A stretch of 63,004 nt of DNA, from assembly GCA_947646915.1 (NCBI GenBank), contig CANSII010000007.1, forward strand, positions 1 through 63,004. Direction: 5' to 3'. Both the position numbers and the translations under genes were made by a program. Shown here piece after piece: positions 30,706 through 40,274 of this stretch (position 1 is the first letter of the stretch; each line of letters opens with the position of its first letter). The notes beneath the pieces were generated by a model, which worked only from the letters and a program-made list of their open reading frames with translations, had not been told where the DNA came from and searched no databases. This stretch comes from an uncultured Clostridium sp. GTDB lineage: Bacteria; Bacillota; Clostridia; TANB77; CAG-508.

Positions 30706-31947
30706 TTAATTATTTAACATCTCAATTGCTTTTTTTAATTGAGTATCGTCTTCTTCTTTAACATTTAAAATACTTTCAACTGTATCTGGCAATTCCACTT
30801 TTTCATCAGGTTCAATTCCAACTTTATTTATTTTATTTCTATTAGGTGTTTGATATTCTTCAATTGTTATTTTCATGCCACTACCATCACTTAATTTTAG
30901 TATTTGTTGAATAACTCCTTTTCCATATGTTTTTGTACCCACAATTTTTGCTTTTCCTAAATCCTTTAAAGCTCCTGCTAATATCTCAGATGCACTTGCT
31001 GTATTTTCATTTGTTAATATTATTATTGGCATATTAATTATGGCTTCTTTTTTTGATTTCTTTATAGTTTCATTGTTATTTTTATCTACTTCATATAATA
31101 TAACAGAATCTTTGTCTGTCATATAATCTGCTATTTCTAAAGCTTCATCTACTATTCCACCACCATTATTTCTTAAATCTATAATTAGTGATTTTATTCC
31201 TTGTTTATTTAGCTCTTCAAATTTTGCTTTAAAATCTAATGCTGTTCCATCATCAAATGATGTAAACTCTATATATCCAATATTATTTGATAAGATTTTT
31301 CCTTCAACTTTATTTACCTTAACTTTTTCTCTTTTTATTTCATATTTTAATGTTTGACTTCCTCTTAATACTTCTAGTGTTACAGTTGTACCTTCTTCAC
31401 CTTTTATATTATTTGATGCAGTTGTCATTCCATTTGCATCATAAGAAACCCCATTAACAGACAATATTAAGTCTCCTGATTGAATTCCAACTTTTTCTGC
31501 TGGACTATCTTTTATTGTTGATAATACTTGTATTTTATTATATTCAGTATTTTTTACCATATATATACCTATACCAACAAAATTTCCCATAGTATCACTT
31601 AAATAATCTTCCATATCTTCTTTTGATATGTATTCTGTATATGGATCTCCTAATCCTTCTACATATCCTTTAATTGCTCCTTCTATTAAATCATCTTCAT
31701 CAATTTCTCCTAAATAATATTTATCAATTACTTCTCTGTATCTTGCTAATTTATTAGATATTTCTGTTGTTTCTTTTGATCCTTTTGATGTAATTACTAA
31801 AGGATTTTTTACAAAATATGTATATAATGATAATGATGTAACCATGAATGTTATAAACATTGCTATTGCAACTATCATTACCATTTTATAAGTTTTAAAT
31901 TTGTTTTGCTTTTCTTCTTCCATATTGACATACTTCTTTCTTTTCAT
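30706..31947 (-). CDS. ctpA: S41 family C-terminal processing peptidase
   Basis: Secreted or membrane-anchored serine protease. One transmembrane anchor lies at about residues 22-45, a PDZ domain about 125-205 (GIGIYMV, SPAEKVGIQSGD), and the catalytic serine in NTASASEILAGAL with the lysine in GTKTYGKGV. Length 413 aa. It follows two M23 hydrolases and ftsEX, the usual neighbours of Ctp proteases that cleave or regulate wall hydrolases. A start nine residues later is possible. Confidence 0.93.
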   Translation of the reverse strand: MKRKKYVNMEEEKQNKFKTYKMVMIVAIAMFITFMVTSLSLYTYFVKNPLVITSKGSKETTEISNKLARYREVIDKYYLGEIDEDDLIEGAIKGYVEGLGDPYTEYISKEDMEDYLSDTMGNFVGIGIYMVKNTEYNKIQVLSTIKDSPAEKVGIQSGDLILSVNGVSYDANGMTTASNNIKGEEGTTVTLEVLRGSQTLKYEIKREKVKVNKVEGKILSNNIGYIEFTSFDDGTALDFKAKFEELNKQGIKSLIIDLRNNGGGIVDEALEIADYMTDKDSVILYEVDKNNNETIKKSKKEAIINMPIIILTNENTASASEILAGALKDLGKAKIVGTKTYGKGVIQQILKLSDGSGMKITIEEYQTPNRNKINKVGIEPDEKVELPDTVESILNVKEEDDTQLKKAIEMLNN

Positions 31948-31953
31948 AAATTT

Positions 31954-31987
31954 ATAGTATAGGAAAAATACTACTTTTTCCTATACT
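31954..31987. terminator. Hairpin between the M23 hydrolase gene and ctpA
   Basis: TAGTATAGGAAAAA pairs with TTTTTCCTATACTA around a six-base loop. A related ATAGGAAAAATC hairpin is at about 19042. Confidence 0.6.
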
Positions 31988-32082
31988 AAAACAACATTAG
32001 CATTATAAAGTTCTAATCAACTCTTAATATTATATTATAAAATTAATTAATTATAACCAAATTTCAATATCAAATCTCTAAT

Positions 32083-32144
32083 CTCAGTCTTCTAATATTC
32101 ATCCTCTAACTTTCAACCTCTGACCTCTTATCTCTGACCTCTAT
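32083..32144 (-). repeat. Interspersed repeat, family 4, fused to a stop codon
   Basis: On the minus strand the sequence runs TAGAGGTCAGAGATAAGAGG, TCAGAGGTTGAAAG, TTAGAGGATG and related units of about 7-10 bases. The first TAG is the stop codon of the M23 hydrolase gene. Confidence 0.7.
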
Positions 32145-33376
32145 TTAGGCAAATAATTATTAGGATTAACTCTATTGCTATAATATCCTGGAGAAGTTCT
32201 AACCTCAAAATGAAGATGTGGACCTGATGAATTACCAGTTGAACCAACACTCATTATTTGTTGACCTTGCTTTACAGTTTGCCCTGCAGATACTAATCTT
32301 GATCCATTTTGTCCATGTGCATATAAAGTGTACAAATTACAACTTGGATGATATATTATTATGTAATTTCCATAACTTCTATTACCCAAATTTTCTGATG
32401 TTACTACAATTCCATCAGCAACAGCAAATATTGGACTTCCATTTATTCCTTCTGTTCCAAAATCTACAGCTCCATGATAACTACCTGTTGAATAATACAT
32501 ACCTGTTGTAACATAACTATTTACAGGTTTTATAAAGCCTACTGAACTTGTTCCACCACTACTTGGTTTTCCATTATTTTGTGTATTATTTTGTCCCTTA
32601 TTTTTTTCTTCTTCTTCTGCTTTTTTCCTTGCTTCTTCAATTTGTGCCTGCATTTTTTGTATTTTTTTATCTATAGCAACATTATCTTCTTGTAATTGCT
32701 TAATTTGCTCTTGTAATTTTTTCTCTTCTGCTGATAATTCTGATATGTATTTATCTTTTTCAGCCTTAGCTGTTTTTAATCGAGAAGATATACCTTCTTT
32801 TTCTGCCTTTGCTGATGTTAGACTTTGTTTACTAGTTTCTAATTCTTGTTTTGCAACTTCTATTTCTTCTTTTTGTTTTTGAATTCCTTCTAATAAATCT
32901 AAATCATATTGTGTTACTTCAGAAACTAAATAATAATTAGATATAAAATCTGTTATTCCTTCTGAACTTAAAAGTACATCTAAATAAGAAGTTTCTCCTG
33001 ACTCATATACTGCAACCATTCTTTGTTCTAGCATATCTTGCTGTTCTTTATAATTCTCTTCTGCTTTTGCAATTTTATCTTCAGCCTCTTTTATTTTTGT
33101 ATTTGCTTCATTTATTTGTCCTTCTAGTTGACTTATTTGTCCTTGATATTCTGTAATTTGAGAATTTAGTTTTTCAACTTCTGATTGTGTTTTATCTTTA
33201 AGTTCTTTAACTTCTTCTTCTTTATCTTTTATTTCATTAATTTTTTCATTGTTTTGTTCTTTTTGATTTTGTTGATTATTTATGTCTGTTTGTGATACTG
33301 CTATTGCTATATTTGAATATGTTATAAGTATTATTATTACTAACATTCCTATTATTGTTTTACATATATTTTTCAT
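32141..33376 (-). CDS. M23 peptidase with long coiled coil (EnvC/PcsB-like)
   Basis: A signal peptide (about 1-27, ending IAIAVS) precedes a coiled-coil of roughly residues 35-255, a Gln/Asn/Gly-rich linker, and a LytM/M23 domain (about 285-411) with zinc ligands in YHGAVDFGTEG and GPHLHFEVR. These are probable septal peptidoglycan hydrolases controlled by FtsEX. Length 411 aa. It is paralogous to the next gene upstream. The final TAG belongs to a family 4 repeat. Confidence 0.92.
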   Translation of the reverse strand: MKNICKTIIGMLVIIILITYSNIAIAVSQTDINNQQNQKEQNNEKINEIKDKEEEVKELKDKTQSEVEKLNSQITEYQGQISQLEGQINEANTKIKEAEDKIAKAEENYKEQQDMLEQRMVAVYESGETSYLDVLLSSEGITDFISNYYLVSEVTQYDLDLLEGIQKQKEEIEVAKQELETSKQSLTSAKAEKEGISSRLKTAKAEKDKYISELSAEEKKLQEQIKQLQEDNVAIDKKIQKMQAQIEEARKKAEEEEKNKGQNNTQNNGKPSSGGTSSVGFIKPVNSYVTTGMYYSTGSYHGAVDFGTEGINGSPIFAVADGIVVTSENLGNRSYGNYIIIYHPSCNLYTLYAHGQNGSRLVSAGQTVKQGQQIMSVGSTGNSSGPHLHFEVRTSPGYYSNRVNPNNYLPK

Positions 33377-33413
33377 ATGTTCCTCCTATAATAATATTTT
33401 TAAAATAAAACTT

Positions 33414-33553
33414 ATTAAGCATAATAATATTAATCTGAAAAAATGAGTTCGACCTAAGTAGTTATTCACTTTAACCTGTTATAGTGTGTACTTAAAAGTA
33501 TCTTAAACGCCTTTAAGAATGGAATTTTTAAAGATTCATATTATTTATGCTTA
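33414..33553 (+). repeat. Interspersed repeat, family 1, B-type ends
   Basis: TTAAGCATAATAATATTAAT at the left and AAGATTCATATTATTTATG with CTTA at the right are inverted. The core has GAGTTCGACCTAAGTAG and TATAGTGTGT, but the region before AAACGCCTT is shortened. Confidence 0.8.
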
Positions 33554-33576
33554 TATATTATTCCATCAGTATTATT

Positions 33577-34815
33577 TTAATTTACATAATTATTTTCACT
33601 TGTAGTATTTTGATTATCATCATTTTCACTATTTGGAATTACCCCACTTGTTATATAAGGCATTGGATTAGTTACAACACCATTAATTCTAACTTCAAAA
33701 TGGGCATGAGGGCCTGTTGAATAACCTGTTGAACCAACTTTTAAGACTGGATCACCTCTTTTGACAGTTTGTCCAACTTGTACAAGAATTTCTGAACCAT
33801 GAGCATATAATGTTGAAATTCCACCACCATGATCTATAATAACCATATTACCATAAGCTACATTAAAATATGCTTTTGTAACAATTCCATCATTTGCAGC
33901 AATAAAATTTGCACCTGCTGGAGCACCTATATCCACACCTGTGTGTAATTTATATTGTCCAGTTATTGGATGAACTCTCATTGCATATGGTGATGTTATA
34001 TTTGTATATCCAGGCACTGGCCAAGCAAGTTCTCCTCCAATATATGTATTATTAATTCCTATTTCTGCTAATGCTAAAATTTGTCTATTTATTTCTGCAT
34101 ATTGGGCATTTATTTCATCAATTTTTTCTTGTAGTTCTTTTTCTTCATCTGAAAGTTTAGAAATGAAACTTTGTCTCATAATTTTTGTATTTTGTAGTGT
34201 TCTAGTTGTTCTAGTTTGATTTTCAACTATTACAGCTAGTTCTGCTCTTTCATTTTCTAATTTCTTTTTAGATGTATCAATTGTTTGTCTTTTGTAGTTT
34301 ATATCATCTAATAAATTTTCATCATATTCAGCTAATTCTGATATAACATAATAACTAGATAAAAAATCTGAGATGCTATTAGATTTTAATATTAAATCTA
34401 AATATTGTGTTTCTCCTGCTTCATACAATGAAACAATTCTTTGCTCAAACACTTCTTTTTGAATATTATATTTTTCTGTAATTGTATTTAAGTCTTCTTC
34501 TATTTCATTGATTGATTTTCTTAATTTTGTAATCTTACTTTCTTGTTCTTGTAATTGTGATTCTGCTTCACCTATTCTTTCATCTAATTTTTCAACTTGT
34601 TGTAAATTTTCTGATAGATTACTTTGTACATTTTCTAAATTACTATTTGCTTCATTTAACTGATTTTGTATCTCATTTCTTTGTGATTGTAAATCATTTG
34701 TTGTATTATTTTCAGTTTCATTTGCTGTTTCATTTGTAACCTCATTTTCTGCATATGTAAATTTTGTTATAAAACACATTAGTAAGATTAGAACAATACA
34801 TAAAATTTTACGCAT
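33577..34815 (-). CDS. M23 peptidase with long coiled coil (PcsB/CwlO-like)
   Basis: A signal peptide (ILCIVLILLMCFITKFTYA) is followed by an Asn/Thr-rich stretch, a coiled coil to about residue 240, and an M23 domain with HTGVDIGAP and GPHAHFEVR as zinc ligands. The tail is Asn-rich. I chose the ATG at 34815, four codons into the frame, with GAGG eight bases upstream. It lies directly after ftsX with a 16-base gap, strongly suggesting it is the hydrolase partner of FtsEX. Confidence 0.92.
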   Translation of the reverse strand: MRKILCIVLILLMCFITKFTYAENEVTNETANETENNTTNDLQSQRNEIQNQLNEANSNLENVQSNLSENLQQVEKLDERIGEAESQLQEQESKITKLRKSINEIEEDLNTITEKYNIQKEVFEQRIVSLYEAGETQYLDLILKSNSISDFLSSYYVISELAEYDENLLDDINYKRQTIDTSKKKLENERAELAVIVENQTRTTRTLQNTKIMRQSFISKLSDEEKELQEKIDEINAQYAEINRQILALAEIGINNTYIGGELAWPVPGYTNITSPYAMRVHPITGQYKLHTGVDIGAPAGANFIAANDGIVTKAYFNVAYGNMVIIDHGGGISTLYAHGSEILVQVGQTVKRGDPVLKVGSTGYSTGPHAHFEVRINGVVTNPMPYITSGVIPNSENDDNQNTTSENNYVN

Positions 34816-34830
34816 GTTTAACCTCATCCC

Positions 34831-35733
34831 CTATACTTTTAAATATTTTCTCATAGAAATAACACTTCCTAATGCTCCTATACCAATACCTAACAACATA
34901 TAGACAAATATTATTGATGATATCATATCTTTAAAGCTTACTAAACTCATTCCTATAGTTTTCATAAATTGTGCATTTACAGCTTGTTCTGCAAGTACAC
35001 TATATGCTCCTCCAACTAATACAAGTGATATTGCACTAGATATTATTCCTATAATCATACCTTCTACTATAAATGGCCATCTAATAAAATTGTTTGTTGC
35101 TCCTACATATTTCATTATTGATATTTCTTTTCTTCTTGCATGAACTGTTAATTTTATTGTATTTGCAATTATAAATATTGATATTATGATTAATAATATT
35201 AAAATTACTCCTGTAACTATTTTTATACCACTTGCTAAATTTAATAATGTTGTTACAGTTTCATCACTACTTGTTATTTTCTTTATATTATCAAATTCTA
35301 ATATTTTATTTTGAACATCTTTACTTAAATTTAAATCTGTTAGTGTAACTATATAAGACGCTGAAAATACTTGATAATTAAATCCATCCAATACATTTCC
35401 TTTATCTTTTAGTCTTTCTTTCATTGTATTTAACGCATCTTGTTTAGATTTTGGTTCTATTGTACTTACACCATCTAATGCTCTTATTTTTTCTCCTACT
35501 TCTTCAATTTCTGCTTCTGTTGCATCTGTTTTTAAAAATACTTGAAATCCTTGTTCAGATTTTATTTGGTCTACAAAATGGTTGATGTTTTCTCCAATCA
35601 TTAAAAATACTCCAAATATTATCATTGTAGCACACATTATCACTAATGATGCACCTGTGGACTTCTTATTTTTAAATACATTGCTAACTCCTTCTCCTAC
35701 TAAATATCCAAATATATTATATTTCACAATCAT
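34831..35733 (-). CDS. ftsX: Cell division protein FtsX
   Basis: Membrane partner of FtsE that transmits ATP hydrolysis to periseptal hydrolases. Four transmembrane segments are visible (about residues 18-40, 170-195, 220-245 and 270-293), with a large extracellular loop between the first two. The motif ISIMKYVGATNNFIRWPF precedes the third segment. I chose the ATG at 35733, which overlaps the end of ftsE and follows AAGGTGG; an ATG six codons upstream is possible. Confidence 0.94.
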   Translation of the reverse strand: MIVKYNIFGYLVGEGVSNVFKNKKSTGASLVIMCATMIIFGVFLMIGENINHFVDQIKSEQGFQVFLKTDATEAEIEEVGEKIRALDGVSTIEPKSKQDALNTMKERLKDKGNVLDGFNYQVFSASYIVTLTDLNLSKDVQNKILEFDNIKKITSSDETVTTLLNLASGIKIVTGVILILLIIISIFIIANTIKLTVHARRKEISIMKYVGATNNFIRWPFIVEGMIIGIISSAISLVLVGGAYSVLAEQAVNAQFMKTIGMSLVSFKDMISSIIFVYMLLGIGIGALGSVISMRKYLKV

Positions 35734-36403
35734 ACCCACCTTTTTTATCATCTCTAACTATATTGCCTTTTTCAATGTGTATTACTCTCTTCTTCATTTT
35801 ATCTACTATATCTTTTGCATGTGTTGCTACAACTACAGTTGTTCCTCTCATATTTATTTCATTTAATAAATTCATTATATCCCATGCTGTCTCTGGATCT
35901 AGGTTTCCTGTTGGCTCATCTGCTATTAACATTGATGGATTATTTACTAATGCTCTTGCTAATGCTACTCTTTGTTGTTCCCCTCCTGATAATTCATTTG
36001 GATACATCTTAGCTTTTCCGCTTAGTCCTACAAGAGATAGAACCATTGGAACTTGTCTTCTTATGTGTCTTGGTGTTGCTCTTACTATATACATTGCATA
36101 TGCTACATTATCATATACTGTTTTATCAGGTAATAGTCTAAAGTCTTGAAATACCACTCCCATGCTTCTTCTTAAATATGGTACTCTACTTTGTTTTAAA
36201 AATGTTGTGTCTTTTCCATTTATTATTATATTTCCTGATGTTGGTTCTTCTTCTTTTAATATTAGCTTTATTAGTGTTGATTTTCCACTTCCTGAAGTTC
36301 CTACTAAAAATGTAAATTCTCCTTTATCTATTATAAAGTTCGCATTTTGTACTGCTTTTGTTCCTGTGTCATATGTTTTTGATACATTTCTGAATTCTAT
36401 CAT
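35717..36403 (-). CDS. ftsE: Cell division ATP-binding protein FtsE
   Basis: ABC ATPase with Walker A GTSGSGKST, signature LSGGEQQRVALARAL, Walker B MLIADEPTGNLD and H-loop VVATHAKD. The start is the ATG at 36403 (IEFRNVSKTYD), giving 228 aa. The open frame extends 54 codons further, through a family 2 hairpin repeat, and that extension is not part of the protein. It overlaps ftsX by 17 bases, so the two are translationally coupled. Confidence 0.96.
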   Translation of the reverse strand: MIEFRNVSKTYDTGTKAVQNANFIIDKGEFTFLVGTSGSGKSTLIKLILKEEEPTSGNIIINGKDTTFLKQSRVPYLRRSMGVVFQDFRLLPDKTVYDNVAYAMYIVRATPRHIRRQVPMVLSLVGLSGKAKMYPNELSGGEQQRVALARALVNNPSMLIADEPTGNLDPETAWDIMNLLNEINMRGTTVVVATHAKDIVDKMKKRVIHIEKGNIVRDDKKGGYDCEI

Positions 36404-36511
36404 TTTTACTTTTCTTCCCTTCGGCTTTTTCTTTTTTTCTTCTAAATCATAACAATAATATACAAATTTTGCAATACTTTTCACAAAAAATTCACTAGAA
36501 ATTTTTGACAG

Positions 36512-36554
36512 AAAAAAATGTCCAAAGGGAACATTTCCTTTTGGACATTTTTTT
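36512..36554. terminator. Family 2 hairpin repeat acting as terminator
   Basis: AAAAAAATGTCCAAAGGGA and CCTTTTGGACATTTTTTT form a strong stem with flanking A and T runs, between ftsE and the upstream unknown gene. Confidence 0.8.
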
Positions 36555-36561
36555 ATTTTAA

Positions 36562-37020
36562 TCATATCTTAATTATTTGTTTTAATTTATTTATTATTTG
36601 TTTAAATACTGATTTTCTGTATTCTACTATACTTGTTTCATTTTGTACAATATTTTGTTCTACCTTCTTTTCTTGAGTATCTCTTTTAAAAATATTTTCA
36701 GGATTGTATTTTTCTCTTAATTCTTGTTGATACCTATTTTCATTTTTAGCATACACTTGTTTTAAATTCTCTTTTTCTTTTTCATTAGTACACCAATATT
36801 GTAAATTTAATAATGCTATTATTGCTAATGTTTCTTTTTTTAAATTCTGTTCACTAATAGCTCTATTAACATCTATATTTTTTATATAATTAGTATCTTT
36901 TTCTGTTTTAAAAATTTCTCTTAATTGTTTAGGAATTTTATTTTTATATTCATTATCTATTACTTCTAAAAAATTATCAATTTCAGTATATGCTTGTCTT
37001 GTTTCAATGGATATATCCAT
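36562..37020 (-). CDS. Hypothetical protein (152 aa)
   Basis: Soluble, charged protein. The N-terminus resembles small sporulation-linked or RNA-polymerase-associated unknowns (ETRQAYTEIDNFLEVID), and the middle has LRIEF-type basic helices (PKQLREIFKTEK). It ends in an Ile/Lys-rich helix. I cannot assign a family. It has a good ribosome binding site (AGAGGA) and is 24 bases downstream of the next unknown, so they are probably an operon. Confidence 0.7.
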   Translation of the reverse strand: MDISIETRQAYTEIDNFLEVIDNEYKNKIPKQLREIFKTEKDTNYIKNIDVNRAISEQNLKKETLAIIALLNLQYWCTNEKEKENLKQVYAKNENRYQQELREKYNPENIFKRDTQEKKVEQNIVQNETSIVEYRKSVFKQIINKLKQIIKI

Positions 37021-37044
37021 ATATATTCCTCTTTTCTTTTATTT

Positions 37045-38346
37045 TTAAATTTCATTTTGTTCTTTTTCATGATTATAATTTTGATTTCTAGAGTTGCAAA
37101 AGTATCTTATAGTTTGAGCTTGGTTATTTATATCACTTGTTTTAGTCGATGTTTGTGTAGCATAAATTGCACTTTCTAACACTTGTTTTTCAGCATTCTC
37201 TTTTCTAATACTTTTATTTTCTGCTTCAAAATATGGCACTTGAACATCAAAACAATTTTGAATATAATTTTCATTAAGTTTGTCAATATTTCCCATTGGA
37301 ATTAAAGCATTGCCTTCTTTATCATATTCAAAAACATCAGTTAGTTCTCCATCCACATTATACGATTCTATTGTAATACCTCTATTATTTTTTTCAATTC
37401 TCATAGTTGTCCTTCCATCTCTAATACTAAAATATAACTCATTTCCATTATTATATTTTTGATATACTATTTGAGATTTTTGTCCTGTTAATTTACTATA
37501 AGAATTCATTTCTTTTCTTTGATAAGTAAGCTCTTCTCCAACTCCTATAGATACTTCTTTTATTGCATAATTTCCATCTTCATTTTCTATATTTCCAATT
37601 GTTTCAATTTCTTTTGAACCTTTCTCAAGCTCTTCTTTATAATAAATAACTCTGTTTCCTAGTACATTTCCTGAATAATCTTTAAGAACCTGGTGTTGTG
37701 TTTCTAAAAAAATGTTCCCTTCTTGTTTAAAGCTATAACCTGACGAATTTTCTATATTTTTATTTTCTTTTGTACTTAAATTCGTTTTTTCCTTATTTTC
37801 ATTTTTATTTTCATTTTCATTTTCATTTTTACTTTCATTTTTATCTTTATAATTTTCTGCTGCATATTTATAGTCTATTTGTGTAGAGTTTAATTTTCTC
37901 TCATATTCTTCTGCCTTTTCTCTGCATCCTTCTAATTTATACATTTGAATTGCATTTTTTATTTTTTGAATTTCATCTCTATAATAAATAAATTCATTCT
38001 CTTTATCTAACTGTTCTCTTTCTTGTTTTATTTGCTTTAATCCTTCACTTCTTTCAAAAATACTTATTTTTCCTTCTAAAACATTTTTTAATAAACCTAT
38101 CTCTTTTAAAGTCAAATCATATTTTTTTAAAGATATAATTAAACCATTAAATTCTTGAAGAAATTCTGATTCTTTAAATTTATATTTTGCTTTTTCAGCA
38201 TCTTTCATATTTTCATTTAACAATATTTCTTGAACTTCATCTAATTTTTTTCTTACTGTTGATATTTTTTTTAATATATCTAACTTATATTTTTTATATA
38301 ATTTTTCCTCTTCAATTGTTTTCTCAAAAAGTTCTTTATTTTCCAT
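37045..38346 (-). CDS. Hypothetical protein (433 aa) with coiled coil and Asn-Glu-Lys repeat
   Basis: The N-terminal half (about 1-165) is heptad-like and charged, predicted coiled coil. A low-complexity linker of alternating Lys, Asn and Glu lies at about 170-188. The C-terminal half (about 200-390) is beta-rich with repeated short motifs (SGNVLGNRVIYYKEE, GNELYFSIRDGRT, YNVDGELTDVFEYD), reminiscent of antigen-repeat proteins, but no family is secure. There is no signal peptide, so it is probably cytoplasmic. It is transcribed with the 152-aa gene. Confidence 0.7.
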   Translation of the reverse strand: MENKELFEKTIEEEKLYKKYKLDILKKISTVRKKLDEVQEILLNENMKDAEKAKYKFKESEFLQEFNGLIISLKKYDLTLKEIGLLKNVLEGKISIFERSEGLKQIKQEREQLDKENEFIYYRDEIQKIKNAIQMYKLEGCREKAEEYERKLNSTQIDYKYAAENYKDKNESKNENENENKNENKEKTNLSTKENKNIENSSGYSFKQEGNIFLETQHQVLKDYSGNVLGNRVIYYKEELEKGSKEIETIGNIENEDGNYAIKEVSIGVGEELTYQRKEMNSYSKLTGQKSQIVYQKYNNGNELYFSIRDGRTTMRIEKNNRGITIESYNVDGELTDVFEYDKEGNALIPMGNIDKLNENYIQNCFDVQVPYFEAENKSIRKENAEKQVLESAIYATQTSTKTSDINNQAQTIRYFCNSRNQNYNHEKEQNEI

Positions 38347-38380
38347 TTTTCAATTCCTTTACTCAATTAAAATATAACAA

Positions 38381-39313
38381 TTAATTTAGTTTAAATAAAT
38401 CAATTAAGCTATCAAATGTTATTCCAAACAGCTTCATCAAATCTTGAGCCTTTCCTGATTTTCCAAAAGTATCCTTTATGCCTAACCTTACAAGCTTTTT
38501 AGGGCACTCATCTGTTAAAACTTCAGAAATTGCAGAACCTAAACCACCAATTACATTATGGTCTTCTATTGAAATTAACCTATCTGTCTCATTTGCACAT
38601 TTTACAATTAAATCACGATCAATTGGCTTAATAGTATGAATATCAACAACTCTAACATTTATATTTTTTTCTTTCAATATTTCTTGAGCCTTTATAGCTT
38701 CTGCAACAGTAACACCTGTAGCAAAAATTGTACCATCAGTTCCATTACCTAATTGAACAGCCTTTCCTATTTCAAAATGACAATCTTTATCATAAATTAT
38801 AGGAGTATCTAATCTACATAATCTTAAATATACTGGCCCTTGTAATTTACTAATTTCTTTTACAGCCCACCTTGTTTGAATATCATCAGAAGTAGATACA
38901 ACAGTCATATTTGGTAAAGTTCTCATCAATGAAATATCTTCTATCATCTGATGTGTAGCACCATCTTCTCCTACAGTAATTCCTGCATGTGTTGCACAAA
39001 TTTTAACATTTAAATTTGGATAACATACACTATTCCTAATTTGATCATAAGCTCTTCCTGCTGCAAATACTGCAAATGTACTTGCATATGGAATCTTACC
39101 ACACGTTGATATTCCCGCTGCTGTAGATATCATATTTTGTTCAGCAATTCCCATATCAAAAAACCTTGTTGGAAAATCTTTCGCAAATAAACTTGTTTTT
39201 GTTGCAGTTGATAGATCACTATCAAAAACAACAATATTTTCATTTTCTCTACCTAGTTCTTGTAAAGCTTCACCATAACTTTGTCTAGTGGCTTTTTTAT
39301 TACTAAAATCCAT
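38381..39313 (-). CDS. Transketolase C-terminal section
   Basis: Second half of a split transketolase: a pyrimidine-binding domain (about 5-165, ending PVYLRLCR) and a C-terminal domain with VRVVDIHTIKPID. The THD-binding glutamate lies in MGIAEQNM (about residue 55). It needs a partner carrying the diphosphate-binding half, usually encoded directly upstream, but here a ROK kinase gene occupies that place. The start ATG at 39313 follows GGGAGGT, which sits beside a family 2 hairpin. Confidence 0.9.
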   Translation of the reverse strand: MDFSNKKATRQSYGEALQELGRENENIVVFDSDLSTATKTSLFAKDFPTRFFDMGIAEQNMISTAAGISTCGKIPYASTFAVFAAGRAYDQIRNSVCYPNLNVKICATHAGITVGEDGATHQMIEDISLMRTLPNMTVVSTSDDIQTRWAVKEISKLQGPVYLRLCRLDTPIIYDKDCHFEIGKAVQLGNGTDGTIFATGVTVAEAIKAQEILKEKNINVRVVDIHTIKPIDRDLIVKCANETDRLISIEDHNVIGGLGSAISEVLTDECPKKLVRLGIKDTFGKSGKAQDLMKLFGITFDSLIDLFKLN

Positions 39314-39327
39314 AAAACTACCTCCCT

Positions 39328-39358
39328 GTGACAAATGGGGCGTCCCTTTTTGTCACAA
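39328..39358. repeat. Family 2 hairpin repeat, variant filling an intergenic gap
   Basis: TGTGACAAATGGGGCGTCCC and TTTTTGTCACA form a stem occupying the whole gap between the ROK and transketolase genes. On the minus strand its TGTGA supplies the TGA stop of the ROK gene. Confidence 0.75.
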
Positions 39359-40243
39359 ACAACTTCCAATAATTCCTGCATCATTTCCAAGTGCTGCTGG
39401 TACTATAATTAGTTCATCTCTTTTATTAAAAAGCAAATTATTATTTTGAATATTTGTCTTTATTTTTTCAATAAAAATATCTGAAAAATAAACAAAACTT
39501 CCTCCTATACCAACAGCTTCTGGTTCAAATATATTTATCAAATTTGAGATTCCTATTCCCAAATAATCAATGAATTCACTAACAACTTTTTTTATTTTTG
39601 CATTTTCTCCATTTTTTCTAAGCATATCAAGTAACTCTTGTCCTCTTGTAGTTTCATCTAATCCTAATTCATTTCTTAACTTTGTTTTAAATGCCTTCAT
39701 TGATGAATACTTCTCAAAACATCCTTTTTTTCCACAATTACATTTTATTCCATCTTTTTGAATTATCATGTGTCCAAACTCACATCCTGGTACGTTACCT
39801 GTTTCTAATAATTTTCCATCTATTATAACAGCCCCGCCAATTCCTGTTCCTAATGTTAAAAATATACTTCTTTTATAATTTTTCAATGCTCCATATTTAC
39901 TTTCTGCTAATGCAGCACATTTTGCATCGTTTCTTATTTTTATTGGTATTTTTATCTCTTTTTTTAAATTGTCTATTAATTGATAATTTTCTATTCCTAG
40001 ATTTACTGATTTTATTATTTTTTTATTACAAATTGTTCCTGGGACAGCTATTCCTATTTCAGTAATTTTATATTTTTCAGAATAATCTATAATATTTTTT
40101 ACTATATATCTTTCTATTATTTCTTTTATATTGATTTTTTCTTTCGCCAATATTCTTCTTTCTGTTTTTTCAATTATATATCCTTTGTTATCTATTACAC
40201 CTATTGAAATATGGCTTCCACCTAAATCGATTCCGACTTTCAC
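39353..40243 (-). CDS. ROK family sugar kinase (glucokinase-like)
   Basis: ATP-binding DLGGSHISIGVID at the N-terminus, the catalytic-aspartate region IRNDAKCAALAE, GTGIGGAVI, and the ROK zinc motif CNCGKKGCFE (about residue 175-185). I placed the start at GTG 40243 after AGGAGA; the 32-codon upstream extension runs into a family 1 repeat. Length 296 aa. It is the gene upstream of the half transketolase, which suggests sugar phosphate metabolism. Exact substrate unknown. Confidence 0.9.
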   Translation of the reverse strand: MKVGIDLGGSHISIGVIDNKGYIIEKTERRILAKEKINIKEIIERYIVKNIIDYSEKYKITEIGIAVPGTICNKKIIKSVNLGIENYQLIDNLKKEIKIPIKIRNDAKCAALAESKYGALKNYKRSIFLTLGTGIGGAVIIDGKLLETGNVPGCEFGHMIIQKDGIKCNCGKKGCFEKYSSMKAFKTKLRNELGLDETTRGQELLDMLRKNGENAKIKKVVSEFIDYLGIGISNLINIFEPEAVGIGGSFVYFSDIFIEKIKTNIQNNNLLFNKRDELIIVPAALGNDAGIIGSCL

Positions 40244-40274
40244 TATAATTTCTCCTATCTTTATAAATTTATTA

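Noticed and set aside
36404..36565. N-terminal extension of FtsE in the longer open frame
   Set aside because: It runs through a hairpin repeat and adds residues absent from FtsE; the ATG at 36403 matches the family start.
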